Assembly: GCA_028015205.1 (NCBI GenBank)
Contig: CM051512.1
Span: 11,034,255 to 11,098,254 of the forward strand
Direction of reading: 5' to 3'
Origin: Mytilisepta virgata
Taxonomy: Eukaryota > Mollusca > Bivalvia > Mytilida > Mytilidae
Length of the DNA stretch: 64,000 bases
Positions 46,195 through 57,479 of the stretch are shown here, piece by piece (the first letter of the stretch is position 1; every line of letters starts with the position of its first letter). The notes beneath the pieces were generated by a model. The model was given only the letters and a program-made list of their open reading frames with translations, did not search any database and was not told where the DNA came from. The position numbers were made by a program, and so were the translations under genes.

Positions 46195-48245
46195 AGTTTA
46201 AGTATGATTTTTGAGATATTTGCGAAAAACTGTTGTTTGACCCCTATGTTCTATTCTTAGTAACAGTGGCCATGTTTTTCGACGGATCAAAAATCGAAGA
46301 ATAAACTTTGTGCAGGAAACCCTAAGGAACAATCATGCTAAGTTTTGTCCAAATCCATTCAGTAGTTTCAGAGGAGAAGATTTTTGAAATAATAACATAA
46401 AAACAAATTTACACGCAATCAAAAGCTTTTTTTCATTTTCTACAGTTTGCCATCTATAAGGGATCAACAGTTATTTTGACATTTAAGGGACAAAACTTTA
46501 ATTCCTAAAGGGCTCATTTAAACATTTTGCAAACTAAGGGAAATGCTGTGAAAATGGTCAATTTTGATGTTCTAAGGGGAATAACTCCTAAAAGGAATGA
46601 TCATACAACTTAATAAGTACAAATTTCAAAAAAAAATCAAGAAAAAGGGCAATAACTCCTACATGGGTGGTTACATCTTCTTCAAAATTTCAAAGCAGGT
46701 AGATCTTGAGGTGTTGAACACTTTAGCTTCCCATCAGAATTTTGATATCTGTCACCATTTTTGAGTTATTTGCAAAAAACTGCAATTTACCCCTATGTTC
46801 TATTTTTAGCCATGGCAGCCATGTTTTTTTACAAATCAAAAATCCAAACGATAGTTTAGTAGCACTCATGCCAAGGAACAACTACACTAAGTTTGGTGCA
46901 ATTAAACTTATGGTGTAAGAGGAGTTAACGATTTTATTACAATGAATAAAGACTGCAAAAATGGTCAATTTTGACGATCTAAGGGGAATAAATCCTAAAA
47001 GGAACGAACCTACAACTTCGATCCTGTTACAAATTTTGTAGATCTTTGTGTGCCTAACAATATGAAATTTATCTTTTTCAAATTGCCTTTATAGTATCCA
47101 AGATATTGCGCTTAATAAGTGCAAAATTTGAAAAAAATGCAGAAAAAGGGCAATAACTCCTACATGGGTCGTTGGATCTTCAAAATTTCAGGGCAGGTAG
47201 ATCTTGAGGTGCTGAACACTTTTACCCTTGCCAGAATTTTGATATCTGTTATGGTTTTTGAGTTATTTGCAAAAAACTGCAATTTACCCCTATGTTCTAT
47301 TTTTAGCCATGGCGGCCATGTTTTTTTACGAATCAAAAATCCAAACAATAGTTTTGTAGCACATATACCAATAAACAACTGTACGAAGTTTGGTTGCAAT
47401 TGGTCTTATGGTGTCAGAGGAGTTAACGTTTGAAAAAGTTTATGGACGGACGACGGACGCCAAGTGATGGCAATAGCTCACATGACCCTTCGGGTCTGGT
47501 GAGCTAAAAAGTAGGTGTACAATGGCATTACACGATAAAGATTCTGAGAAAGTTTCATTTAACTATAATAAGTGGTTTATGAGGAGTTGTGGATACAAAA
47601 TTGCCCCCATCCCCATTATAAGGCAATGGCAAAGTCTGTTTTGGAAAAAGACACTCGAAAAATAATTTTGACCAAAAAGCAAGTAGGAGGTGCAGAATGG
47701 CTATACGATTAAGAATATGAGAAAGTTTCATTAAACTAAAATAAGTGGTTTAGGGGGAGTTGCAGATACAAAATACCTCCCCCCCATTATAACGCAATGG
47801 AAAAGTCACACGTTTTGGAAAAAGAAACCCGAAAAATAATTTTGACCAAAAACCAAATAAGAGGTTCAGAATGGCCAGATGGACAGAGACAATCGCTATA
47901 TCCCCAAACTTTCTTCGAAACTAGGTTCGAGTGTGGCAGCCATCTTGGTTAACAGTCAGGGTCATTTCACACAATTCTGAAAAAGGACCTAAGGATGGTG
48001 CCTAGTTTGGTTCCATCTGGCCGTGTTACAGTTTCATAGATTTTTTCATTCCCAATTTTTCTACTTTTAGTAACAACAACTGTTTCAGAAGTAAATTTTG
48101 AAGGGGGCCTCCAAAGGACCAATTCCACCCAAGTTTGGTCCCAACTGTCCCAGTGGTTTCAGTGAAAATCTTTAATCGAAAGTTTATGGAGGATGCAAAG
48201 AGATGGCAATAGCTCACATAGCCCTATAGGTCAGGTGAGCTAAAA
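46195..48245 (+). repeat. Family I repeats, at least two fused copies
   Basis: Blocks with GACCCCTATGTTCTATTCTT, GGCAATAACTCCTACATGGG (twice, about 500 bp apart) and CCATGGCGGCCATG lead to a 3' end GACGGACGACGGACGCCAAG ... GGGTCTGGTGAGCTAAAAAG at about 47490-47512. A 180-bp module (AGGAGGTGCAGAATGGCTAT ... GGAAAAAGAAACCCGAAAAA) is then present twice (47513-47870). A second 3' end GCCCTATAGGTCAGGTGAGC lies at about 48220-48240. No gene seen. Confidence 0.75.
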
Positions 48246-48636
48246 TGTTGTTTTTTGGACCCAAAAAGTGTGAAAAATGTTTTTTGGGTTCACCAAAGAA
48301 AGACAAATCAAACTTATTTATTTGGCCTATACCAGGTAGATCTAAATTATATGGTTTAACTGTCAAGTTTTTTTGGCGTCAACCACTTGATTCTGAGGGG
48401 GCTCAAGTTTCTGGAAATAATCTGCCCCAGGTGATGGTAAAAATTAATAACCTGGCCATATATAAAGGATAAAAATATCATTTCCTGATCTCAAGGGCGA
48501 AAATCTATTTTTACTTTTCTGCCTCAGCAGGGGACATAAAAAGAATTTTCAGACTGAAAATACATACTCTGGTCATGCAATTCAACACTGATAATCATTT
48601 AAGTAATGATAACATACAAAAAAAAAAACAACTTAC

Positions 48637-48692
48637 TGGATAACAGCCATCTTTCAGTACACTTCGAAATCACTTTGTAACACTTTGGGGAG
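48637..48692 (-). CDS. Possible small internal exon, minus strand
   Basis: A 56-nt segment has a strong acceptor (GTTTTGTTTTTCAG) and a perfect donor (A|GTAAGT). Only one frame is open, reading SPKCYKVISKCTERWLLS. The splice signals are better than chance would usually give, but the exon is too short to name a protein. Confidence 0.33.
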
Positions 48693-49592
48693 CTGAAAAA
48701 CAAAACAGTTACAAAAACACCTTGTCACAAAAAGAAAATTATATAAATTAGATTTTATTTTACATGAAACCAGTTTTAATTATGATGAGCTTCAATGTTA
48801 CTGAAAATAACACTATGACCTTGTGACTTACTGATATGATGTTTTTTTATTGACAGTCATTATTCACATATATACACTTTCTTTCACAAAAGATCCAATT
48901 TTCAAAATTGATCTTTTTTATATATGTGTGCTAAAAATCAACATAATCCATTTTCTTACATCTACTCTGAAGGTCAATAACGATTTTTAAGCTGTTTCCT
49001 ATCTCTCTTTTTAAGTATTTAATTTGCTTTACGTCTTCGGCTGTGAGCCGACATTCTTACTTGAATTTGTTGCCTTATTTCAAGTCCATGATGTACACTT
49101 GTCTTGTTGTATTTACTTATTTTCCATGTGTAATAGTGAAATTTTTATTGAAAGTCGCGTATGAAATCCTTTTTCATAAATTACAATTGTAAGGTTTTTT
49201 TGTGTTTTCTGCAAGGATTTGACACTGCAGATGTTGTCTACCGGTACTCAGCATTTAATGTTGACTACCAGTATCCAGCATTTAATGACATTATCCCTGT
49301 TTTTCTTTATATTTTTGTTTAATAGCAAGTTTTAAGTATTTTCTAATATTACCATGAAATCTTCAGAGGCTTGTTACCATGAAATCCTGGTAGGCTGATG
49401 TTTGTTACCCTGAGATCTTGCAAGGATAATTGTTACCATAAAACCATCTTGGGAGTAATGCTACCATGACAACCTGTTGGTAGTCTGAAAGTCATCTCCA
49501 AGCAGCCAGCCTGTAAATCTGACTATGAATCGACAAACACATTAAATAATAAATCTACAAATTAATAGTTACTATATTTAAATTCCTTCATT

Positions 49593-49814
49593 TTTATTAA
49601 AACTATACTGCTACTTCAAGAATGTATTTAACAATTTATGACCTGTCAATAATTCTCCTGGCAAAGCATTTGTTTTTGTAGTGACTAACAGTTTATAATT
49701 CCTGGGCAGAGAAAAAATAACTTTTCTACAAATCTTATGTTGCTCATAAACTATTGGGCAGTCTAAATTTACATTGCCACGATTACAAATGCACAAATAA
49801 CAATTTATAAGCAT
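49593..49814 (-). CDS. Probable terminal exon, unknown protein
   Basis: The acceptor TTGATTTCAG is followed by 204 nt open to TAG at 49611. AATAAA lies 13 nt further on (minus strand, about 49598-49593). The peptide reads GNVNLDCPIVYEQHKICRK and LVTTKTNALPGELLTGHKLL, with balanced composition and paired Cys. No family recognised. Upstream exons were not identified; the LTR-like or repeat DNA at 50-51 kb separates it from anything further. Confidence 0.45.
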
Positions 49815-50099
49815 CTGAAATCAAGACAACAACAAACCAAGACATGGGACATGTCTGCCTGCTTGCTCATCTGCCACCCATTGAAATATCAAATCATCAA
49901 CATCCTAGGCTGTAGCTTTGTGTTATTGTTGAAGTTCTTGTTGATTCTCAGGGTCTTGTGGCTCGATTTACGCGATTTTCATAAATATTATCGGAGAAGA
50001 AAAAACTACGACCATCCACAACGCTTACCAAAAATAATCTGCGAAGCGGGAAGGTTGGGTTCACTCGAAATCTACTCACTGAGGTCAACCGCCAGGTAT

Positions 50100-50332
50100 C
50101 AAGACACTTCGGTACCTGGACATTTCGGTACCCGCTGAAAAAGACAATTCGGTACCGAGACATTTCGGTGCCATTTGTAAGATATTTCGGTACTGAGACA
50201 TTTCGGTACCATATGTAAGACATTTCGGTACTGAGACATTTCGGTACCATATGTAAGACATTTCGGTACTGAGACATTTCGGTACCATATGTAAGACATT
50301 TCGGTACCATATGTAAGACATTTCGGTACTAG
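50100..50332. repeat. 38-bp minisatellite with KpnI palindromes
   Basis: Units of GACATTTCGGTACCATATGT plus AAGACATTTCGGTACTGA repeat about five times. Each half-unit keeps TTCGGTAC. All three minus-strand frames are open through it (VPKCLSTEMSYIWYRN), which is expected of a stop-free repeat and not evidence of a gene. A 68-bp unique block just before it (50027-50094) recurs at 51191-51258. Confidence 0.9.
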
Positions 50333-51190
50333 AAAGAAATTGTTGTTGACAATTGTTTATTGTTTGTATACATTTTTTTCCAATAAAGAAAATGCTTTTG
50401 TGTTATTTATCAATAAAATTATATATGAACTGTTATAAAATGACAACTGATCTGAGTTTTGATTATGTACTGTTAACAATTTGTTATAAATCGTGAGATA
50501 TTATAATTATATAAATTATGTATGTATCAATAAAGAACTAATAATGATGTTATAACTGTAAAATGAGATATTTGTTTGATGTCAATTTTAATAAAGAATT
50601 GTTGATTTTGCAATTATCATTATTTAAGCAATCACCAGTAATTTAAAAAGTTGTTAATAAATGTATTATTGGTAATTGTTTGTTTTTTTTTCACAAATAT
50701 TTTAACTGGGACCGTTTTCTTTTAATCATTTAAATAACATTTTAAATATCAAAGGAGATCGGCCGATACACAAGTCAAACTTCGAATTTGAGAAATCACT
50801 GAAGCTCTGAATTTTGTTATAAAATTGGGTGAACTACTAGACACATTATTCTTCAAAATGGCCAGTGAATGTTGTGACTTCCATAATGAAGTCCGTGCAA
50901 GACAAGTCCTTAGAGGCTGTGCAATGTGACCAGTGTGCATGTTGGCAGCATAGAACGTGTAATACTGGTAAGTAATTATTAACTTTTACTAAAAGACATT
51001 ATTCTTGTTCCAGGTCCATTGTTTAAACTATCCAGACATAGCAAGGACTATAAATAGCAAAGAAAATACTTATTTCTCATATATTGGATAATTTCTATAC
51101 TAAGTTTTCTGTATTGGTTTTATTTTTGAAAGTAATGTCGAACTATTTATTTATTCATAATTACCCGTCAGCGGGTTAAATGTAACGTTT

Positions 51191-51258
51191 ACCAAAAATA
51201 ATCTGCGACGCGGAAGGTTGGGTTCACTCGAAATCTACTCACTGAGGTCAACCGCCAG
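51191..51258. repeat. Direct repeat of 50027-50094
   Basis: CCAAAAATAATCTGCGACGC ... CTCACTGAGGTCAACCGCCA is almost identical to the earlier copy 1.16 kb away. GCGGGTTAAAT flanks the second copy on both sides (51171 and 51259). Confidence 0.8.
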
Positions 51259-51584
51259 CGGGTTAAATATACAAAAAATAAGTACATTGAGTCAAGGACG
51301 TATGTTAGTTATACGTCCTTGATTGAGTTGATTTTTTTAATATAAAAATATACATATAATTTGATAGGTTTGATCGATATACCTTAAAGGTGGATATTAA
51401 TAGTTAGTTTATCTCTTAAAACATTCATCCTATTAAACATGGAAAAGTCAATCTCGACACCCATTTTTTATATAATCACCTACTAATAGTAGTAAATTGT
51501 CAAAAATATCAGTCTGCTGCTAGTAGTCACAACGGTCGCCCGTAGGTCCGTACGGGTTTAACAATTATCACTAGTAGCAGTGAA

Positions 51585-51650
51585 AACGGTCGTAACATAT
51601 GATAACGGTCGTAACATATGATAACGGTCGTAACATATGATAACGGTCGC
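51585..51650. repeat. 21-bp tandem repeat, three copies
   Basis: AACGGTCGTAACATATGATA is repeated three times in tandem. A related ACGGTCGCCCG stands on either side at 51530 and 51643. Confidence 0.85.
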
Positions 51651-51929
51651 CCGCTGACTAACAATATCTATAAGAACTGCATCATGGAATTGACCAATCA
51701 GATTTTACTTTTGAAACGAGTCTATTGTTCGCCATTTTCAAAGACAGATAGTTCTACATTTTCAAAAAGTTTTCATATTTACTACATTTACGTCATATTT
51801 TTCATTTTTATTACATTTACGTCATATTTTTCATAGTTTACTACATTAACGTTTGATTATTTTATATAATTAAACCCTAGAAGAAAATGGAAGCTTCTAT
51901 GTTAAAGGCCTTTCATGTCAGAAACGGTA

Positions 51930-52290
51930 TAAACTAACGCGTTAACATTTAACGTGATAAATGTCATTTTAACGCGTTAAATCCTGTTTTAACGCGTAAA
52001 ACGATAAATTTATCGCAATAAATAAATTCCCTTTTTTAACGCGTTAAATTTTAACGCGTTAGATAGCAAAATATGCTATCGCGTTAAAATCTAAGACTTA
52101 AATTCATTTATATCACAATTGAAATGTTTATCGCGATAAAAAAATTATACAGAAGCCAGTAATTTACATCAGGTAAAATATTTTTATCGCGTTAAATTTT
52201 CTTTTATCGCGTTAAACATTCTTTTAACATGTTTAACGCGTTAAACATTCTTTTATCGCATTAAATATACTTTTAACGCGTTAAATATAC
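51930..52290. repeat. Irregular array of AACGCGTT / ATCGCGTT palindromes
   Basis: About 15 copies of TTAACGCGTTAA, TTATCGCGTTAA or TTATCGCGATAA occur at irregular spacing. It is the same motif set as the regular array at 54181-54470, in an otherwise CpG-poor region. Confidence 0.85.
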
Positions 52291-52299
52291 AGTTAATAT

Positions 52300-53210
52300 T
52301 TGTTATGTGCATGTTTTAGTTTTTTGTCCAGGTCGAGACCCCTTCTTGTACATTATTATTATATATGAAAAGTAAATTTAGGCTTTTGTTTGTAATATTA
52401 TCTCTGTGTCGTCAATTTCGAGATGAAAGTTAAGATATGAATTACACGTTAAATTCAAAAAAATATTATGAAGTGGTTACATATCTGATTTTAACAAACT
52501 AGACACCAAAAGACTCAATTTACGGAAATTATCAGTATTCAGGAAAATTCAAACCCGACAGAAACAGAGAGGTTTATTCTTTGTAATTTTGGTTTTTGGT
52601 ATTCAAAAAAGATTCTGTTCTAATACTACCGTTTAGAGGCAACTCCTTGAAATACGTATATAGCATACCATAAATTTACAATAACTAAGATAAGTATCTT
52701 TGAACTGTTATTTTTTAATGCTTATGCTCTAAAATTTTCTGTTTGTCATGTATTATTGTAAACTTTTACGTCATTGGATCATATTTGATGTCTGAGCAAA
52801 TGAGAGGAGCTTGCCAATATGCTTTCTGTCATGATTTATTTCTTTTAAAATACATTTGTGTAATTTAAAATTATCAATAAGAACAGAGACATACTGCATT
52901 TACAAATTGTTTGATTGTTACCTTAAATGTATTTTTGTTTTGTTTTGAAAGTTAGTAATCAAGAAAATGAGTGGACCAAAATAAGGGTCGAATTGAGGTT
53001 GTATATGATAGGGCTGTAAATTAATTTGAAACATGTAGGCCATTAATTTACACCTATTGCCTATTGCGGCGGACTGGCAAAAAAGTATTTAGAGTATTAA
53101 AAAACGTATAGACAACACAAATACCGGCCGGGTCAAACACAAAGAAGCTCACCTTTGATATGAATGGCAAGGTGTATTTGATTTTTATTATATTAGTTAT
53201 CACCGAGTGA
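52300..53210. other. No gene seen
   Basis: AT-rich sequence between the two palindrome arrays without supported coding frames. A short R4-like fragment (GAGGCAACTCCTTGAAATACG ... ATAAATTTACAATAAC) lies at about 52635-52690. Confidence 0.45.
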
Positions 53211-53214
53211 TAAT

Positions 53215-53523
53215 TTATAATAATTTATTTAATTCTACATGGTCTCTGAGCATCAAAATGCTGAAAACTCTCACAACTTTCTGTTTGTTTCGATGTGAGG
53301 GAACTAACTGTTCCAATGATTGATTTGTTGAATAGCGATCAAAGTTATGATATCTATCACATGAAAAGAGGGTTCCATCAAATTTATTGATAACATGGTG
53401 GCAGTCTTTCATCGTAAATTTTTTGGAATATTCTGGACCAACCAGTCACAGAAGGGGTGTTAGGATAACTCTTTTCATGTGCTGGGTAGTCAACTCGACT
53501 TTGATCGCACTTCCACAAATCTA
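53215..53523 (-). pseudogene. Decayed coding remnant, unknown protein
   Basis: One minus-strand frame reads GSAIKVELTTQHMKRVILTP, then a single TGA (in a context suggesting Trp), then LVGPEYSKKFTMKDCHHVIN and LVPSHRNKQKVVRVF to a TAA whose neighbourhood carries AATAAA. Open for about 100 codons apart from the TGA, with protein-like composition. I do not recognise it; it could be a transposon or processed-gene fragment. Confidence 0.35.
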
Positions 53524-53714
53524 ATATGAACTTTGTGGGTACATAATATGAATACTAACATGCATTTTTGCTGACACAAAATATTTCTTTAATCGTTTTA
53601 AGCCATTTTTTGCATCCCTAGATATCACTGTGAAACGTAGTAAACTAAGCTGGAAAAGGACGAAATGGCAGGATAACGCACTTAAATCTGTTCAGCTTCT
53701 GGTGTCCTTGACGG

Positions 53715-53792
53715 ACTCTAGACTCGAAAAAACCAGTTTTCAGCTAAAAAATTTACAAAAAATTGTAATATTTTAAAGTTTAATGAACTTAT
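53715..53792. repeat. 78-bp direct repeat, copy 1 (copy 2 at 54471-54549)
   Basis: GACTCTAGACTCGAAAAAAC ... AAAAATTGTAATATTTTAAA recurs as GAACTCTAGACTAGAAAAAA ... AAAAATTGTAATATTTTACA inside the palindrome array, which suggests that the array spread through duplication of this flank. Confidence 0.75.
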
Positions 53793-54180
53793 GAATACAA
53801 CAAAGCAATCCAAACTAAAAAAACTGTGCAAGTTCATTAGAGTGATAAATGATAAAATGGATTCTCTCAGTTAACCACCCACGTTTTCCATCCTATTTTC
53901 CCTCTTACTTCACTAATCATCACATTTATTCTAACATGTTTATCTATCCATGTATCATATATTGTATATTGTATTTATTTTATTTCCTCAACATTTATAT
54001 ACCATTAATATTATTATTGTATATGTCTATGTTCCATGTCCCGCCTTATTTACTGCCTCCTTTTAAACAAGTCCTAATTTACGTCCCTGTATATGAAACA
54101 ACACGCATGACATTTTGATAGACAAAGCTTTTAAATTATGTAAAGATTGTTTGAAAGCTATATATATGTTTTAAAAAATG

Positions 54181-54630
54181 TCTTTTAACGCGTTAAAATA
54201 TCTTTTATCGCGTTAAAATATATTTTTACGCGTTAAAATACCTTTTATCGCGTTAAAATATCTTTTAACGCGTTAAAACACTTTTTAACGCGTTAATATA
54301 TATTTTAACGCAATAAAACACCTTTTATCGCGTTAAAATATTTTTTATCGCGTTAAAATACCTTTTAACGCGTTAAAACACTTTTTAACACGTTAATATA
54401 TATTTTAACGCCATAAAACACCTTTTATCGCGTTAAAATATCTTTTATCGCGATAAAACACCTTTTAAAGAACTCTAGACTAGAAAAAAAAGTTTTCAGC
54501 TAAAACATTTACCAAAAATTGTAATATTTTACAGTTTAATAAACTTATATTTTAACGTGATAAAACACCTTTTAACGCGTTAAAACAATCCTTTATCGCG
54601 TTAAAAATATCTTTTATCGTGTTTAATCCA
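54181..54630. repeat. 20-bp satellite of CpG palindromes with 100-bp higher-order period
   Basis: Fourteen strict 20-bp units run from 54181 to 54460 (for example TCTTTTAACGCGTTAAAATA and TCTTTTATCGCGTTAAAATA), then a 78-bp flank copy and four looser units to 54630. The 5-unit block from 54261 is echoed from 54361, including its odd members (TTAATATA, and the GCAATAA/GCCATAA variants). It lies about 115 bp upstream of the integrase-like gene's ATG. Confidence 0.9.
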
Positions 54631-54745
54631 CTGTATCATGCTGTTATATCGTGACAAGATCGGTTTATTTCTTCCAATGGGTGGTGTCGACAGGAAATGA
54701 TCCCACCAATCAATTTCGACGTGTCTTTCAATAGTGTTTTCCACA

Positions 54746-54864
54746 ATGGCGGATAATAACAGAAATATATTTCTGAATTTAATCCAGTCAACTGTAGATT
54801 ATTGCGATAGAATCGGAAGTACAGATGCTATAGATTTAAATACAAAATCAAACATCGAACAAAG
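54746..54864 (+). CDS. Integrase-like gene, exon 1
   Basis: ATG in the context CCACAATGG; reads MADNNRNIFLNLIQSTVDYC and ends in the middle of a codon at AAAG|GTAAAT (phase 2). CCAAT motifs stand 30-65 bp upstream, and the start overlaps an AATGGCGGA YY1-like motif, so a promoter is plausible just upstream. Confidence 0.75.
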
Positions 54865-55419
54865 GTAAATGTAAAAAAAAAATATATATAGGGAACTAGG
54901 AGATATCATTGCACTTGGTTTGTTTTTGTAAAATGCATCTATTTTGACACAACACTATACACGAAGGATATTTTCGTATACCCGTCGAAAAAGATTTCCC
55001 GAGCTGAAAGAAAACTCGACCCCTTTGATCAAAATGAAATAATAATATTTATACTAAACTATGATAACTAAAGGTAAAAGCCAGCAATATCCACAGAAAC
55101 CGGAGTCAAAAACAACGTAGCAACCATTCAACAAAATTTTAACTTTTGCCCTTTGCTCTTTGTTTGCCATTAAATAATTTGGATACTGGATTTTACAGAC
55201 ATACATACGGACGACCACAATGACAATTTACCCGAACTTCATTCGAAAGTGCGAGTTTTAAAAAACTTTTCCTTTTGAATTGGTCTTGCGTAAGTATTTA
55301 CTACTATATAAACAGTATCCACCGATTGTCAACATATTACAAACAGTTATCGGGATTGCCGATTGTAAGGTGTAAACTAATTAGATCTATGTGAACCTAT
55401 TTTCTTCAATTATCTACAG

Positions 55420-55541
55420 GCTTCGTAATTTGAAGAGAGACGTCAGAAGAGGAGGTGAACATTTACATGATGGTGAAATTGATCTTATTTTGTCAGCAAT
55501 TGAGGATCTCGAAGAATGTTTCCAAGGCAAAACCATAGAAG
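55420..55541 (+). CDS. Integrase-like gene, exon 2
   Basis: Acceptor TTATCTACAG, donor GAAG|GTAAGT. Reads LRNLKRDVRRGGEHLHDGEI then LEECFQGKTIE. It joins in frame to exons 1 and 3. Confidence 0.78.
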
Positions 55542-55769
55542 GTAAGTGAAAGAAAACGTTGGTTACATGTATGTAGAGATTTTTTCCGTAAAATTACGAT
55601 TAATATTTGATATAGATCGAACAATTAATTAACATAAAACTTCAATTTATGTAAGATATTCCTCAATATTTTGTGCCTAGTAAACAGTCGTATTTGATAG
55701 AAATTGACACACGTTAATGATAGCAATAACACTCATCAACGTTCACATTGAATGCGGAAAACAATCGCT

Positions 55770-57049
55770 TTTAGCTCACCTGGCCCGAAGGGCCAAGTGA
55801 GCTTTTCTCATCACTTGGCGTCCGTCGTCCGTCGTCGTCGTTAACTTTTTACATTTTGAACTTCTTCTAGAGAACCACTGAATGGAATGAAACCAAACAT
55901 GGCATGAATGTTCCTTATGAGGTGCTGACCAAGTGTTGTTACTTTGTAGCCGATCCATAATCCAAGATGGCCGCCAGCGGGGAACTTAGTTTAACATAGG
56001 ACCCTATGGGAAATGCATACAAATGACTTCTTTTAGAGAACCGTTGAATGGAATGAAACCAAACATGGCATGAATGTTCCTTATGAGGTGCTGACCAAGT
56101 GTTGTTACTTTGTAGCCGATCCATAATCCAAGATGGCCGCCAGCGGGGGACTTAGTTTAACATAGAACCCTATGGGAAATGCATACAAATGACTTCTTTT
56201 AGTGACCCACCTAATGGAATGAAACCAAACATGGCATGAATATTCCTTATGAAGTGCTGACCAAGTGTTGTTACTTTGTAGCCGATCCATCATCCAAGAT
56301 GGCCGCCAGCGGGGAACTTAGTTTAACATAGGACCGTATGGGAAATGCATACAAATGACTTCTTTTAGTGACCCACTTAATGGAATGAAACCAAACATGG
56401 CATGAATATTCCTTATGAAGTGCTGACCAAGTGTTGTTACTTTGTAGCTGATCCATCATCCAAGATGGCCGCCAGCGGGGAACTTAGTTTAACATAGGAC
56501 CCTATGGGAAATGCATACAAATGACTTCTTTTAGAGAACAACTGAATGGAATGAAACTAAATCTGGCATGAATGTTCCTTATGAGGTGCTGACCAAGTAT
56601 TGTTACTTTGTAGCCGATCCATCATCCAAGATGGCCGCCAGCGGGAGACTAAGTTTAACATTGGACCCTATGGGAAATGCATACAAATGACTTCTTTTAG
56701 AGAACCACTGGATGGAATGTAACAAAACATAGCATGAATGTTCCTTATGAGGTGCTGACCAAGTGTTGTTACTTTGTTGCCGATCCATCATCCAAGATGT
56801 TTAGAAGTCTATCAGAAAATTGTAAAAAAAAATTCTGAATGGTCACAAGTTGACCACATATTCAAAAATAATAATGATAAGATGTCTTCAGTAGCTATTG
56901 TAAGACTACACTAAAATGACCTGTTTTTAATTTTAAATACTGTGTCAAATTAAACCAATCTTGGTCTCAATCATTATATAATTTTACATAATTTCCAAAA
57001 TCACACTAGATACAGGTGAGCGACACAGGCTCTTGAGAGCCTCTAGTTA
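55770..57049 (-). repeat. Family I repeat, complete, six 166-bp units, in intron 2
   Basis: On the minus strand it starts AACTAGAGGCTCTCAAGAGC (57049) and ends in the perfect hairpin GCTCACTTGGCCC - TTC - GGGCCAGGTGAGC, then TAAAAG (55770). Six units carry CCAAGATGGCCGCCAGCGGG on the plus strand at about 55961, 56127, 56293, 56459, 56625 and a partial at 56793. The repetitive MMDRLQSNNTWSA frames are shadows. Confidence 0.92.
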
Positions 57050-57196
57050 AAAAGTATTTGCATTTATATAAAAAAAGAAATCGGTTAGTATAATGTTTTT
57101 ACAATTGGAAACTGAATGTAGGACTTAAATAGTTCATTTTAAGTTTGTGAGTGAGTTGGCGTGTAAATATTTCAGATAATTAATTTGTTTTATTAG

Positions 57197-57365
57197 ATGA
57201 TGAAAGTAAAGGTTATAGAGCCCCAAAATCTGTTGGACGGAAGGGTGCGCCATCCTTTGAAATTACAGAGGGACAGTTTAAATTTTTAACTAATTTTGGT
57301 ATAGGTGCTAGAAAAATTGCAGAAACATTCCAAGTGTCCGAATCGACCATACGTCGGAGACTTAG
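57197..57365 (+). CDS. Integrase-like gene, exon 3 (helix-turn-helix)
   Basis: Acceptor GTTTTATTAG, donor TTAG|GTTTGT. Contains the basic GRKGAPSFEI and the helix-turn-helix IGARKIAETFQVSESTIRRR, a DNA-binding segment of the kind found before the catalytic core in these proteins. Confidence 0.82.
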
Positions 57366-57479
57366 GTTTGTAGACATATTGATATGGATTTATTGATTAA
57401 CAATTATTTTCCTCTGTCGCAACGTAATATTTTATTCCTGTATAATTCATTTATGATTAATAAATAAAGGTTATAAAGT

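Noticed and set aside
48245..48472. 75-codon plus-strand frame (FGPKKCEKCFLGSPKK)
   Set aside because: It starts in the 3' end of a family I repeat, has no splice or promoter support, and I see no recognisable motif; too weak to call.
50085..50321. Three overlapping repetitive frames (VPKCLSTEMSYIWYRN)
   Set aside because: All minus-strand frames are open because the 38-bp minisatellite contains no stop codon in them.
54181..54470. CRISPR-like regular array
   Set aside because: Units are contiguous 20-mers without unique spacers, in animal DNA; it is a minisatellite.
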